From: JAWLCQ01 sp041687095
Lineage (GTDB): Bacteria > Planctomycetota > Phycisphaerae > SM23-33
Assembly: GCA_041687095.1 (NCBI GenBank)
Contig: JAWLCQ010000185.1
Span: 1 to 9,110, forward strand
Direction of reading: 5' to 3'
Length of the DNA stretch: 9,110 bases
Positions 1 to 6,170 of the stretch are shown here, piece after piece (positions within the stretch are counted from its first letter, which is position 1; each line of letters starts with the position of its first letter). Both the position numbers and the translations under genes were made by a program. Under the pieces are notes generated by a model that was not told the DNA's origin, searched no databases, and saw only the letters and a program-made list of their open reading frames with translations.

Positions 1-66
1 GGGGATGCAAGGGATGCAGGGGATGGGAGTTGATTCACTCCCATCCCCTGCATCCCTTGCATCCCC
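1..66. repeat. Perfect 30-bp-arm hairpin repeat
   Basis: Bases 1-30 and 37-66 are exact reverse complements around the 6-base loop TGATTC. The arms consist of near-tandem GGGGATGCA-type nonamers, related to the direct array at 2928-2954. There is no T-tract, so a simple intrinsic terminator is not supported. The element starts at the window edge and may continue to the left. Confidence 0.9.
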
Positions 67-82
67 GCCTTCTCGTTATCTG

Positions 83-104
83 GTTCATCTGCGTTCATCC
101 CCGC
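83..104 (-). repeat. Interspersed 22-bp repeat, inverted copy of 3871-3892
   Basis: These 22 bases are the exact reverse complement of 3871-3892, which contains GGGGATGAACGCAGATGAAC. The two copies bracket the GH1, URO-D and membrane-protein genes in opposite orientation. The region 105-164 between this copy and the next repeat shows only small hairpins (for example CCGCATCTGCGG near 129) and no gene. Confidence 0.75.
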
Positions 105-164
105 TCACTCCTGAGCGAGTGAAAGACCCGCATCTGCGGAGGGGACCCCGACCGACACCCACGC

Positions 165-190
165 AAATCCGAAATCCGAAATCCGAAATC
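165..190. repeat. AAATCCG heptamer tandem array
   Basis: Three full AAATCCG units plus AAATC lie 11 bases beyond the stop codon of the GH1 gene. The period of seven matches the CAATCCG arrays at 6186-6215 and 6327-6356, which differ by one base per unit. Such arrays give low-complexity translations of the IRNPKSEIRNP type and code for nothing credible. Confidence 0.85.
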
Positions 191-201
191 GCCTGCCCTC
201 C

Positions 202-1500
202 TCACACCCGATCCGCGCGCGACGGTAATCTGTCCAAGTACTTCCGCACCAGCGCCCCGTCGAGCCCGTTGCGTTCGATGACCTCCTTGAAGAACCACGC
301 CGACGGCTTGGGCGTGCGGGCGAAGGTGGTGCGGTCCACGTCCACCAGCCCGAAGCGGGGCACGTAGGAGCCCCACTCGTAGTTGTCCATCAGCGTCCAG
401 TACAGGTACCCGCGGAGGTCCACCCCGTGGTCGATCGCCTGCCGGAAGGCCGCCAGGTGCATCGCGAGGTAGGCGATGCGGAAGCGGTCGTCGTCGCAGC
501 AGCAGCCGTTCTCGGTGACGTAGACGGGCTTGTCGGTCAGGCGCTCGAGGTTGGCCATGAGCTGGTCGGGCGAGAACTCGTTGTGGTAGAAGTCCTCGTC
601 GGAGATCAGGGGGAGGAACTTGTGCGGGTAGCGGGGGCCCTTGGTGCGGGCGTCGCGGGCATTGACGAGCTGGCGGGTGTACATGTTCACCGCCCAGAAG
701 TCGCAGCGGCCCTTGAGTTCGGGGAAGTAGCCCCCGTCCACGAACGGGTAGACGAACTCGCCCGTCCGCATGGCGTGGAAGTAGAACCCGTGCGAGAGCC
801 AGTCGGTGTAGTCGGTCAGCAGGATGTCCGCGCGGTCGCAGGGGCGGTGGGGGACGAAGGGGACGTACGCGATGGGCGACGCCACCGGGGCCTCGCTGAA
901 CCCCTTGAGCACGTCGTAGCCCCGCGCGTCGCCCAGCAGGTAGTGCAGCTTGTAGGCGGCCATCTTCGCGTGGGTCTCGGGGGCGGGGGGCATGCCCCCG
1001 TGGAGGTTGTACTCGTTGATCGGCAGCCACCCGCGGACGTAGGGGGCGAGCTTGCGCCCGACGTGCTCGACGTAGCGGAGGTAACCGTCGACGTTCTCCC
1101 GCTGGTGCCAGTCCCCCTTCCGCACGAACCACAGCGGGTTGGTGAAGTGGTGGAGCGTCACCCAGGGCTGCACGCCCGCGTCGTGCAGGCGGCGGGCGAA
1201 GTCGACGTAGTGCTCGACGGCCGATGCGTCGAACTCGCCCTCGGAGGGCTCGACCCGCGACCACTCGACCCCGAAGCGGTACACCGGGTGGCCCAGCGTT
1301 TTCACCAGCTCGATGTCCTCGCGGTACATCGCGTAGCTGTTGTTCGCCTTTCCGCACGGGACCTTGATGTGCCCGTCGAGCTCGGCCTGGCGGAACTCGT
1401 TGTTGAAGTTGTCGCCCTCGGTCTGATACGCCGACGACGCCGACCCCCAGAGGAACCCCTCGGGGAAGCGGATCTCGGGCAGGGAGAGTACGTCGTACAT
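202..1500 (-). CDS. GH1 family beta-glycosidase
   Basis: Predicted retaining glycoside hydrolase family 1 enzyme of 432 residues, close to the family's usual 430-480, releasing terminal beta-linked sugars from oligosaccharides. Visible motifs in order: FPEGFLWGSASSAYQTEG (about 12-29), YRFGVEWSRVEP (74-85), TLHHFTNPLWF (115-125), the acid/base region PINEYN with Glu163, the nucleophile motif VTENG with Glu330, and YWTLMDNYEWG (367-377) forming the sugar-binding end. Both catalytic glutamates are present. The usual Pro after the acid/base Glu (NEP) is Tyr here. Three consecutive cysteines follow the nucleophile loop. No signal peptide is seen, so it is probably cytoplasmic. The start is supported by AGAGGAG at 1510-1516, nine bases upstream. 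It is divergent from the URO-D gene. Substrate cannot be fixed from sequence: glucoside, galactoside and uronide activities are all possible in GH1. Confidence 0.94.
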   Translation of the reverse strand: MYDVLSLPEIRFPEGFLWGSASSAYQTEGDNFNNEFRQAELDGHIKVPCGKANNSYAMYREDIELVKTLGHPVYRFGVEWSRVEPSEGEFDASAVEHYVDFARRLHDAGVQPWVTLHHFTNPLWFVRKGDWHQRENVDGYLRYVEHVGRKLAPYVRGWLPINEYNLHGGMPPAPETHAKMAAYKLHYLLGDARGYDVLKGFSEAPVASPIAYVPFVPHRPCDRADILLTDYTDWLSHGFYFHAMRTGEFVYPFVDGGYFPELKGRCDFWAVNMYTRQLVNARDARTKGPRYPHKFLPLISDEDFYHNEFSPDQLMANLERLTDKPVYVTENGCCCDDDRFRIAYLAMHLAAFRQAIDHGVDLRGYLYWTLMDNYEWGSYVPRFGLVDVDRTTFARTPKPSAWFFKEVIERNGLDGALVRKYLDRLPSRADRV

Positions 1501-1540
1501 CGTTCGGTGCTCCTCTTGGGTCTCGTGCGCCTGCGGGCGG

Positions 1541-1794
1541 AATCCGGAGGGGGAGAGAGGGGGATTGCACAGATTTCAGGATTACACAGATGGAAGAGAG
1601 CGGATCCTCGTCCGTCGTGCCCGCAGCGTCCATCGCGCGTCCATAGCACCCTGCGCTGGCTTGGTCGCTTCAGCGACCATGATTCGTTCTTGTCAAGCGG
1701 TCCATGGTCGCTGAAGCGACCAAGCCAGTATCCGCATCTCCTCATCTGCGCAATCCAGAAATCTGTGCAATCCCTTTCTCTCCTCCTCCGGGGT
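1541..1794. repeat. Composite nested inverted repeat
   Basis: The outer arms, about 1541-1594 and 1741-1794, are imperfect reverse complements and share GGGATTGCACAGATTTC exactly. A perfect 26-bp inverted repeat (1656-1728) sits between them. The element fills most of the 427-bp divergent spacer between the GH1 and URO-D genes, and its left end lies only about 40 bases from the GH1 start codon. No convincing protein is encoded; open frames here are translations of the repeat. It leaves limited room for promoters, so GH1 transcription may start inside it. Confidence 0.85.
1656..1728. repeat. Perfect 26-bp inverted repeat with self-complementary arms
   Basis: 1656-1681 and 1703-1728 are exact reverse complements with a 21-base spacer. 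Each arm is itself a hairpin, TGGTCGCT-TC-AGCGACCA, so the element can form either one long stem or two short stems. It is the centre of the larger nested repeat at 1541-1794. Confidence 0.9.
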
Positions 1795-1850
1795 TCTTCG
1801 GGGTGCCTTCGAATCGCGGAGAGGATACCATACAACCAACTCAACGTGAA

Positions 1851-1875
1851 TCTCTGCGTCTCGGCGTCTCTGCGG
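1851..1875. repeat. Short CTCTGCG-type interspersed repeat, single arm
   Basis: The stretch reads CTCTGCGTCTCGGCGTCTCT plus GCGG. It belongs to the same family as the right arm of the palindrome inside the heparinase gene (5051-5088). Here it is a single arm, between the composite inverted repeat and the URO-D ribosome binding site. Confidence 0.65.
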
Positions 1876-1927
1876 CGGTTCCTGAAGCGCCCGACTCGCA
1901 GACGACGCACGAAAGGAGCTGGACACG

Positions 1928-2926
1928 ATGACCCCCAAGCAGCGCTACCTCGCCGCCGTCCGCGGACAGGAGTACGACCGCACGCCCGTCACGCCGATCT
2001 TCATGGCGTGGGCGGCCCATCACGTGGGGAAGACCTACCGCGACTTTCAGCTCGACGGGGACGTGCTGGTCTCCGCCCAACTCGCCGTCACCCGCGACTT
2101 CGCCGCCGACCAGGCGTCGGTCATCAGCGACCCGTGGCGGGAGGCGAGCGGGTACGGGATGGAGTTCGACTACCCGCCCGAGGGCGTGGGCGTCCCGAAG
2201 AACCGGCTGCTGGAGTCGCCCTCCGACATCGCCGCTCTGCGCCCGCTGGACCCGTCGGGCGTCCCGCGGATGCGCCAGCGCGTCGACAGCGTCGCCGCCC
2301 TCGCCCGCGAGATCGGCGAGACCCACAGCGTCCTGGGCTGGGTCGAGGGCCCCCTCGCCGAGTACGCCGACCTCCGCGGCATGCAGGAGACCATGCTCGA
2401 CCTCATGGACGCCCCCGACCGCTTCCACGCCGCCGCCGAGGCACTGACCGGAACCGCCATCGCCTTCGCCCGCGCCCAGATCGCCGCCGGGGCGGACACC
2501 GTCGGTGTCGGTGACGCGGCCGCCTCGCTCGTCGGGCCCGACCTGTACCGCCAGCACGTCCTGCCGTGGGAGCAGAAGCTCATCGCCGCCATCCACGACG
2601 CCGGGGGACTGGTGAAGCTGCACATCTGCGGCAACATCCGCGGGATCCTCCCGGACCTCCCCGCCACCGGCGCCGACATCCTCGACATCGACTGGATGGT
2701 CCCGCTCGCCGAGGCGAGGGCCGCGGTGGGGGAGACGATGACGCTGGCGGGCAACTTCGACCCGTCGGCCGTCCTGCTGCAGGGCACCCCCCAGCACGTC
2801 GCCGCCGCCGCCCGCGCGTGCATCGCCGACGGCGGCAAACGTTTCCTCCTCCAGCCCGGCTGCGAGGTCCCCCCCGGAACGCCGGTCGAGAACGTCCGGG
2901 CGTTCTGCCCGACCCCGAAGGAATAG
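1928..2926 (+). CDS. URO-D/MtaA family protein, probable zinc corrinoid methyltransferase
   Basis: A 332-residue protein with the uroporphyrinogen decarboxylase (TIM-barrel) fold. Visible features: MTPKQRYLAAVRGQEYDRTPVTP-type N-terminus, VEGPLAEYADLRG (139-151), GVGDAAASLVGP (193-204), KLHICGN (230-236) and LLQPGCEVPPGTPVENV (307-323). His232, Cys234 and Cys312 form the His-X-Cys...Cys zinc pattern, 78 residues between the cysteines, seen in MtaA/MtbA/CmuA-type methyltransferases that move methyl groups to or from a corrinoid protein or thiol. The N-terminal Arg-rich motif of true heme-pathway HemE is absent, so a heme role is unlikely. The length is typical. The start is supported by AAAGGAG at 1912-1918, nine bases upstream. 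No corrinoid-binding or reactivase partner lies in the window. Its position near glycan-degrading genes suggests demethylation of a sugar or aglycone, but this is inference. Confidence 0.9.
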   Translation: MTPKQRYLAAVRGQEYDRTPVTPIFMAWAAHHVGKTYRDFQLDGDVLVSAQLAVTRDFAADQASVISDPWREASGYGMEFDYPPEGVGVPKNRLLESPSDIAALRPLDPSGVPRMRQRVDSVAALAREIGETHSVLGWVEGPLAEYADLRGMQETMLDLMDAPDRFHAAAEALTGTAIAFARAQIAAGADTVGVGDAAASLVGPDLYRQHVLPWEQKLIAAIHDAGGLVKLHICGNIRGILPDLPATGADILDIDWMVPLAEARAAVGETMTLAGNFDPSAVLLQGTPQHVAAAARACIADGGKRFLLQPGCEVPPGTPVENVRAFCPTPKE

Positions 2927-2927
2927 C

Positions 2928-2954
2928 GGGGATGCAGGGGATGCAGGGGATAGG
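2928..2954 (+). repeat. GGGGATGCA nonamer direct repeat
   Basis: Three tandem nonamers (GGGGATGCA, GGGGATGCA, GGGGATAGG) begin two bases after the URO-D stop codon. The same unit builds the perfect hairpin at 1-66, so this looks like a single arm of that element. A second small direct repeat, GGAACCGGGA, lies just downstream between 2973 and 2999. No terminator hairpin is visible. Confidence 0.8.
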
Positions 2955-2999
2955 GGGAAGGCGCTGGGGAATCGGGAACCGGGAGCAGGAACCGGGAAC

Positions 3000-3028
3000 T
3001 TGAACTCAACGCACTTGCTGGCTGTAGT
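3000..3028 (+). promoter_or_regulatory. Candidate sigma-70-type promoter for the membrane protein gene
   Basis: TTGAAC (3000-3005) and TGTAGT (3023-3028) are separated by 17 bases; each matches four of six consensus positions. They lie at a suitable distance upstream of both possible start codons at 3055 and 3076. In a GC-rich genome such matches are only suggestive. Confidence 0.35.
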
Positions 3029-3075
3029 AAGGGAGTCGGTCTCAACAGCAGGTCATGGACGGTGAAAGGACCCGC

Positions 3076-3705
3076 ATGTCATCCGAGACAAATCGTAAGT
3101 GGCGAGCCCTGCGTGAGCGTCCTCCCAAGAGCTTGGGGAGATGGTGCGTTTTCATGCTTCTCGGGGGAGGGTTGGTAGGGGTGTGGCATGGCCTGAACTG
3201 CGCCGTGGCCTGGGGAGGAGATTGGTGGGCTTCCATGCTGAACGGGGCGCAACTGCTGCTGGCGTACGCTACGGGCGCTCTGGCTCTGTGGCTGGCACTG
3301 GGTTGCCTCCGGGCACGGAAGGACCCCTGGCTCCAGCGTCGAAGCATTCAGGTCGCTGTAGTGCTCGCCGGGATCACGTGGACCTTCGCGGCCCCGAGGG
3401 TGTTTGAGCCGCTGGGCGACCGGCTGGACTTCATGCAGGCTCGGGACGGGCGGGCGTACTGCGAGTGGTTCGTTCCACATCTGGAAGCGTACCGAGAGCG
3501 GACGGGGCATTACCCGGAGCGCCTTGACGAACTCCAGCCGAACCCGCTGCCCAAACCGTGCTGGAGAGGATTCCTGCACGTGGAATACTCGATTGGTGAT
3601 TACGGGCCCAAGATGGTCTTCTGGATCGACAACGAATGGCACAGGTACCACGTCTCGTCGCGGGACTGGTACTGGGGTGGTGACCCGTTCGACGGGCCTC
3701 CATGA
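3076..3705 (+). CDS. Small membrane protein of unknown function
   Basis: I do not recognise this gene as a named family. From the start at 3076 it encodes 209 residues. Three hydrophobic helices are visible (about residues 21-40, 55-78 and 91-107), the first after an Arg/Lys-rich N-terminus, followed by a soluble C-terminal part of about 95 residues. That part contains EAYRERTGHYPERLDEL, resembling the Y...TG.YP..L.EL pattern found in many pseudopilin-like and planctomycete hypothetical proteins, and ends rich in Trp, Tyr and Asp. I prefer ATG 3076 because AAAGGA (3065-3070) precedes it by five bases; ATG 3055 in the same frame would add seven residues but has a poor ribosome site. Codon use looks less GC-biased at third positions than in the neighbours (by eye, not computed), which may indicate separate acquisition. 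It faces the heparinase gene. Confidence 0.7.
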   Translation: MSSETNRKWRALRERPPKSLGRWCVFMLLGGGLVGVWHGLNCAVAWGGDWWASMLNGAQLLLAYATGALALWLALGCLRARKDPWLQRRSIQVAVVLAGITWTFAAPRVFEPLGDRLDFMQARDGRAYCEWFVPHLEAYRERTGHYPERLDELQPNPLPKPCWRGFLHVEYSIGDYGPKMVFWIDNEWHRYHVSSRDWYWGGDPFDGPP

Positions 3706-3737
3706 GATACTGCCCGTCGGCACAGGAAAGGCAGTCC

Positions 3738-3842
3738 GGTAGGGCGTGCAGATGCCGTAGCGCAGCGTAGGCATCTGCGCGCGGGATGCCGCATCCCGCG
3801 CGCAAGCGTCTCCGCTTCGCTACGACGCTTGCACGCCCTACC
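3738..3842. repeat. Cloverleaf-like palindromic element
   Basis: Two 52-base arms (3738-3789 and 3791-3842) align without gaps as reverse complements, with 42 of 52 positions identical by hand count. The outer stem is GGTAGGGCGTGCA with TGCACGCCCTACC. The centre is a 27-base palindrome, GCGCGCGGGATGC-c-GCATCCCGCGCGC. Each arm contains its own hairpin: GCAGATGCC/GGCATCTGC (3748-3778) and GCAAGCGTC/GACGCTTGC (3802-3832), both with a 13-base loop. The arm differences fall as compensatory pairs within these hairpins. A decayed relative lies at 7130-7215. No T-tract follows, so a classical terminator role is not supported, although it sits between convergent genes. Confidence 0.9.
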
Positions 3843-3870
3843 TCGCTGGGGAATAGGCGGAGGAGGGGAA

Positions 3871-3902
3871 GCGGGGATGAACGCAGATGAACGCGGATGG
3901 GG
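3871..3902 (+). repeat. GATGAACGCAGATGAACGCG interspersed repeat
   Basis: Two near-tandem GATGAACGC units followed by GGATGGGG. Bases 3871-3892 are an exact inverted copy of 83-104. Short translations from here are spurious. Confidence 0.75.
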
Positions 3903-3919
3903 AAAGAGAGGCGTGCGCG

Positions 3920-4107
3920 AACCCCTCTCCCCTCGGGGAGAGGTGCCGAGCGCAGCGAGGCGGTGAGGGGGCGCCGCGATGTCGAGAGCGGTCCGCAGGC
4001 GAAAGGAACGTCCCCCCAATTCTCCTCGCGGATCGAGGCCGCACCGGCGTCCCAAGGCCCCCCTCATCTGTCGCTTCGCGACATCTTCTCCCCCAGGGGA
4101 GAAGGGT
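3920..4107. repeat. Inverted pair of CCCCTCTCCCC-type repeats
   Basis: The left unit (3920-3972) and right unit (4058-4107) are imperfect reverse complements separated by about 85 bases. Each unit has its own 9-bp hairpin with a 2-base loop: CCTCTCCCC/GGGGAGAGG at 3924-3943 and CTTCTCCCC/GGGGAGAAG at 4085-4104. Each also has a second small stem around an AGCGCAGCG or CGAAGCG loop. The pair occupies most of the convergent spacer, and no gene is credible within 3706-4156. Confidence 0.8.
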
Positions 4108-4119
4108 TGGGCGGGCGCC

Positions 4120-4168
4120 CTCTCTGCTCTCACCTCTCTGCTCTCACCTCTCACCTCTAACCTCTAAC
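4120..4168. repeat. Seven-copy CTCTCAC heptamer tandem array
   Basis: Seven consecutive heptamers: CTCTCTG, CTCTCAC, CTCTCTG, CTCTCAC, CTCTCAC, CTCTAAC, CTCTAAC. The stop codon of the heparinase gene (4157-4159, TAG on the minus strand) and its last codons fall inside the final two units. The array is simple-sequence and could change copy number by slippage. Confidence 0.9.
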
Positions 4169-6118
4169 CTTCCCCCTCGCACCCTTCAGCCGGTCGGTGA
4201 GCGTGATGACCCGCTCCCACCCCTTCCCGCTGGCGGTGACGGTGATCCGGCCCTTTGCCTCCTCGAGCGCGAGCTTCGCCGTCGCCGTCGTCGGAGTGAG
4301 GAGCGTGGCGAGGGTGATCTCCGATTGCAGCCGGGTGGCCGTGCACCAGCGGAGGACCGTCGCCTGCGGAGCGGTCGGGGTCGTCGGGGCGCTTGTCGCC
4401 GTCAGCAGCACCGAGGGGACCGTCGCGGCGTACGTCATGCGGAGCGAGTTGTGCTTGCCCCGCAGCACGGCCGACGACTTCGTGGTCTTCACCGGGAACA
4501 GCGTGTGCATCCGCGACTCCGCCCGCCCCGCGGCCGCCAGGGACACGCGGTCCACGATCAAGAACCCGTCCGTTCCCAGCATGAGCACCAGCCGCCCGCA
4601 GAACTTCACGCCCGCGCTGTGGCTCATCGGACCCCAGGCGTTGGACGCGTCAAGAAGGATGCCCTCGCACCCCGCGACCGTCACCTTCCGCGTCGCGTTG
4701 AGCTGCGACCCCGACGCCACCCCGACGCCGTTGATGAGGATGGTGTTCTTCGCCGCGGGGCTGATCTCGTAGAGTTCCTCGCGCCGCGGGGAGAAGGTGG
4801 TGTCGAGGTACTCGGCGTTCTTGACGTCGGCGAGCAGGTGGTCGGACCCGACGACGCAGTGGACGCTCAGCAGGTCGCGGTGCCCGTGGGGGACCTTGGT
4901 GGACCCGCCGCGGACGGCGAGGTACAGCGAGGGGGAGGGGAGGCGATCGGCGAGGACGGCCCAGTCCAGGCCCTTGTAGAGGCGGACGACGGGGGCCTTT
5001 TCACCGCGGAGATCGCCGAGATCGCGGAGAGAGGAGGAACTCTTTCCTTTCCCCCTCCGCGTCCTCTGCGTTCTCTGCGGTGAAAGGATCTCGTCGGGCT
5101 CCCCCGGATGCAGGGCCAGCCACTCGGGCGCATACCCGACGCGTCCCGCCGAGTAGGCGATGCGGTCGTTCTCGGTGTCGAGGGCGGCGAGCACGTCGTG
5201 CGCCCCCAGCCGTCGGGCGACCTCGTAGTGGAACGGTTCGGGCGACCAGTGGTTCACGTCCCCGAAGCTGCACGGCTGGCCGTTGGGGCAGAAGTCCAGC
5301 GGGAACGCCAGCGTCTGCTTCGTCCCGCGGAGCTTCATCAGCGGGTGGGGCTTGCCCGTGGCGTTCTCCCAGCTCAGCAGGTAGCGGAACGCGTAGCGCA
5401 TGCCGTAGTTCCAGTACCCGATGCCCTCGGGCCACGCGCCCTGCGTCTCGTCGAGGTAGCGCATGTAGGGCTCGAAGGACTGCTCGACGAGCGGGAGCAG
5501 TTCGGGGGCCTCGATGGCGTCCTCGTACATGGCCAGGGCGAGCGTGCCCAGCCCGCCCGCGCAGACGGTGTTCCAGTTGGAGTTGGTCTTCCCGAACCAC
5601 CACGCGCCTCCGGGGCGGCAGTGCTTGAGTCCGGCGGCGAAGGCCCAGTGGTGGGCGGTGTCGAGGAAGAGTTCGCCCTCTTCCTCCGTCAGCATGTCGT
5701 ACAGCCAGTCGTACGCCACCGCGAGGGTGAGGGCGTTCTCCCCGTAGCTGAGGTCGAAGATGGCGTCGGGGGCGCTGTTGCCCTCCCGCCACGCGATCCA
5801 CGACCAGTACTCCCAGGAGCGCATCTCGCGGATGCAGGCGACGATGGCGGTGCGGAAGCGGGCCTCGCCCGTCCGCAGCCACTCGGCGAGCAGCGCAAAG
5901 ACGCGGTCCTGCATCTGTCGCGCCCGCAGCAGCAGCCCGTTGTGCGTGTGCACGGTGTACTGTAGCGGGGGGAGCTTCACGTGCCTGCGGGCGGCGGAGC
6001 GGACCTGCATGCTCGCCTGCATCAGCAGGGGCAGCGTGGGGGGTGTGCGGAGGCGGGCGGTGGACTCGGGCGGCAGGAACAGCCGGGGGTGCGGACGCAG
6101 CGTCGCGAGTGTGGGCAT
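4157..6118 (-). CDS. Heparinase II/III-like polysaccharide lyase
   Basis: A 653-residue protein predicted to cleave uronic-acid-containing polysaccharide or oligosaccharide by beta-elimination. The N-terminal alpha/alpha toroid begins with HPRLFLPPES (about 10-19) and includes SNWNTVCAGG (180-189) and WPEGIGYWNYG (229-239), where this superfamily keeps conserved Asn, Glu and Tyr. The C-terminal heparinase II/III beta domain includes YLAVRGG, then HGHRD (411-415) with the expected conserved histidines, then LLADVKNAEYLD and SPAAKNTILING (453-464). ATG 6118 is chosen because AAGGAG (6125-6130) lies six bases upstream and the HPRLF motif follows; an in-frame extension further upstream reads only repeat DNA. 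No signal peptide is seen, unusual for a lyase of large polymers. Residues 345-374 are a low-complexity insertion encoded by a palindromic repeat. The last residues and stop come from a heptamer array. Exact substrate is unknown. Confidence 0.88.
   Translation of the reverse strand: MPTLATLRPHPRLFLPPESTARLRTPPTLPLLMQASMQVRSAARRHVKLPPLQYTVHTHNGLLLRARQMQDRVFALLAEWLRTGEARFRTAIVACIREMRSWEYWSWIAWREGNSAPDAIFDLSYGENALTLAVAYDWLYDMLTEEEGELFLDTAHHWAFAAGLKHCRPGGAWWFGKTNSNWNTVCAGGLGTLALAMYEDAIEAPELLPLVEQSFEPYMRYLDETQGAWPEGIGYWNYGMRYAFRYLLSWENATGKPHPLMKLRGTKQTLAFPLDFCPNGQPCSFGDVNHWSPEPFHYEVARRLGAHDVLAALDTENDRIAYSAGRVGYAPEWLALHPGEPDEILSPQRTQRTRRGKGKSSSSLRDLGDLRGEKAPVVRLYKGLDWAVLADRLPSPSLYLAVRGGSTKVPHGHRDLLSVHCVVGSDHLLADVKNAEYLDTTFSPRREELYEISPAAKNTILINGVGVASGSQLNATRKVTVAGCEGILLDASNAWGPMSHSAGVKFCGRLVLMLGTDGFLIVDRVSLAAAGRAESRMHTLFPVKTTKSSAVLRGKHNSLRMTYAATVPSVLLTATSAPTTPTAPQATVLRWCTATRLQSEITLATLLTPTTATAKLALEEAKGRITVTASGKGWERVITLTDRLKGARGKVRG
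4996..5088. repeat. In-frame palindromic repeat inside the heparinase gene
   Basis: The arms, about 4996-5034 and 5051-5088, are imperfect reverse complements sharing TTTCACCGC, then GAGA, CGC and CGCGGAG blocks in register. On the minus strand the segment codes for about 30 residues beginning LSPQRTQRTRRGKGK and ending LRDLGDLRGEK. The insertion contributes about 90 bases, keeps the reading frame and adds no stop. It lies between the toroid and beta-sheet domains. The right arm is related to the single arm at 1851-1875. Confidence 0.85.
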
Positions 6119-6142
6119 GGCGGACTCCTTGCAGTACGCGGA

Positions 6143-6170
6143 ACTATACAGGCTCGTTGCGTCGAAGCAA
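6143..6170 (-). promoter_or_regulatory. Candidate sigma-70 promoter of the heparinase gene
   Basis: On the minus strand TTGCTT (6165-6170) and TATAGT (6143-6148) are separated by 16 bases, giving a short leader before the AAGGAG ribosome site and ATG 6118. The -10 matches five of six consensus positions. The -35 lies in the outer arm of the neighbouring inverted repeat. Confidence 0.55.

Noticed and set aside
1581..1586. GH1 promoter -10 box (TGTAAT on the minus strand)
   Set aside because: No acceptable -35 lies at the right spacing and the match falls in a dispersed repeat.
427..2514. Long plus-strand open frame of 695 codons
   Set aside because: It runs antisense to the GH1 gene, through the intergenic repeat and into a wrong frame of the URO-D gene. 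The product is Val/Gly/Arg-rich with no motif, as expected of an antisense frame in GC-rich DNA.
1928..2926. Heme-pathway uroporphyrinogen decarboxylase (hemE)
   Set aside because: The N-terminal Arg-rich substrate motif of HemE is missing and a zinc-type His-X-Cys...Cys pattern is present.
3777..3803. Intrinsic terminator between convergent genes
   Set aside because: The GC-rich hairpin has no T-tract on either strand and is the centre of a larger repeat element.
3738..3842. tRNA-like gene, because of the cloverleaf shape
   Set aside because: There is no T-loop or D-loop sequence, stem lengths do not fit a tRNA, and the fold follows from palindromic symmetry.
3887..5083. Plus-strand open frame of 398 codons
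   Set aside because: It reads repeats and then the antisense of the heparinase gene, ending in the repeat-derived FTAEIAEIAER peptide.
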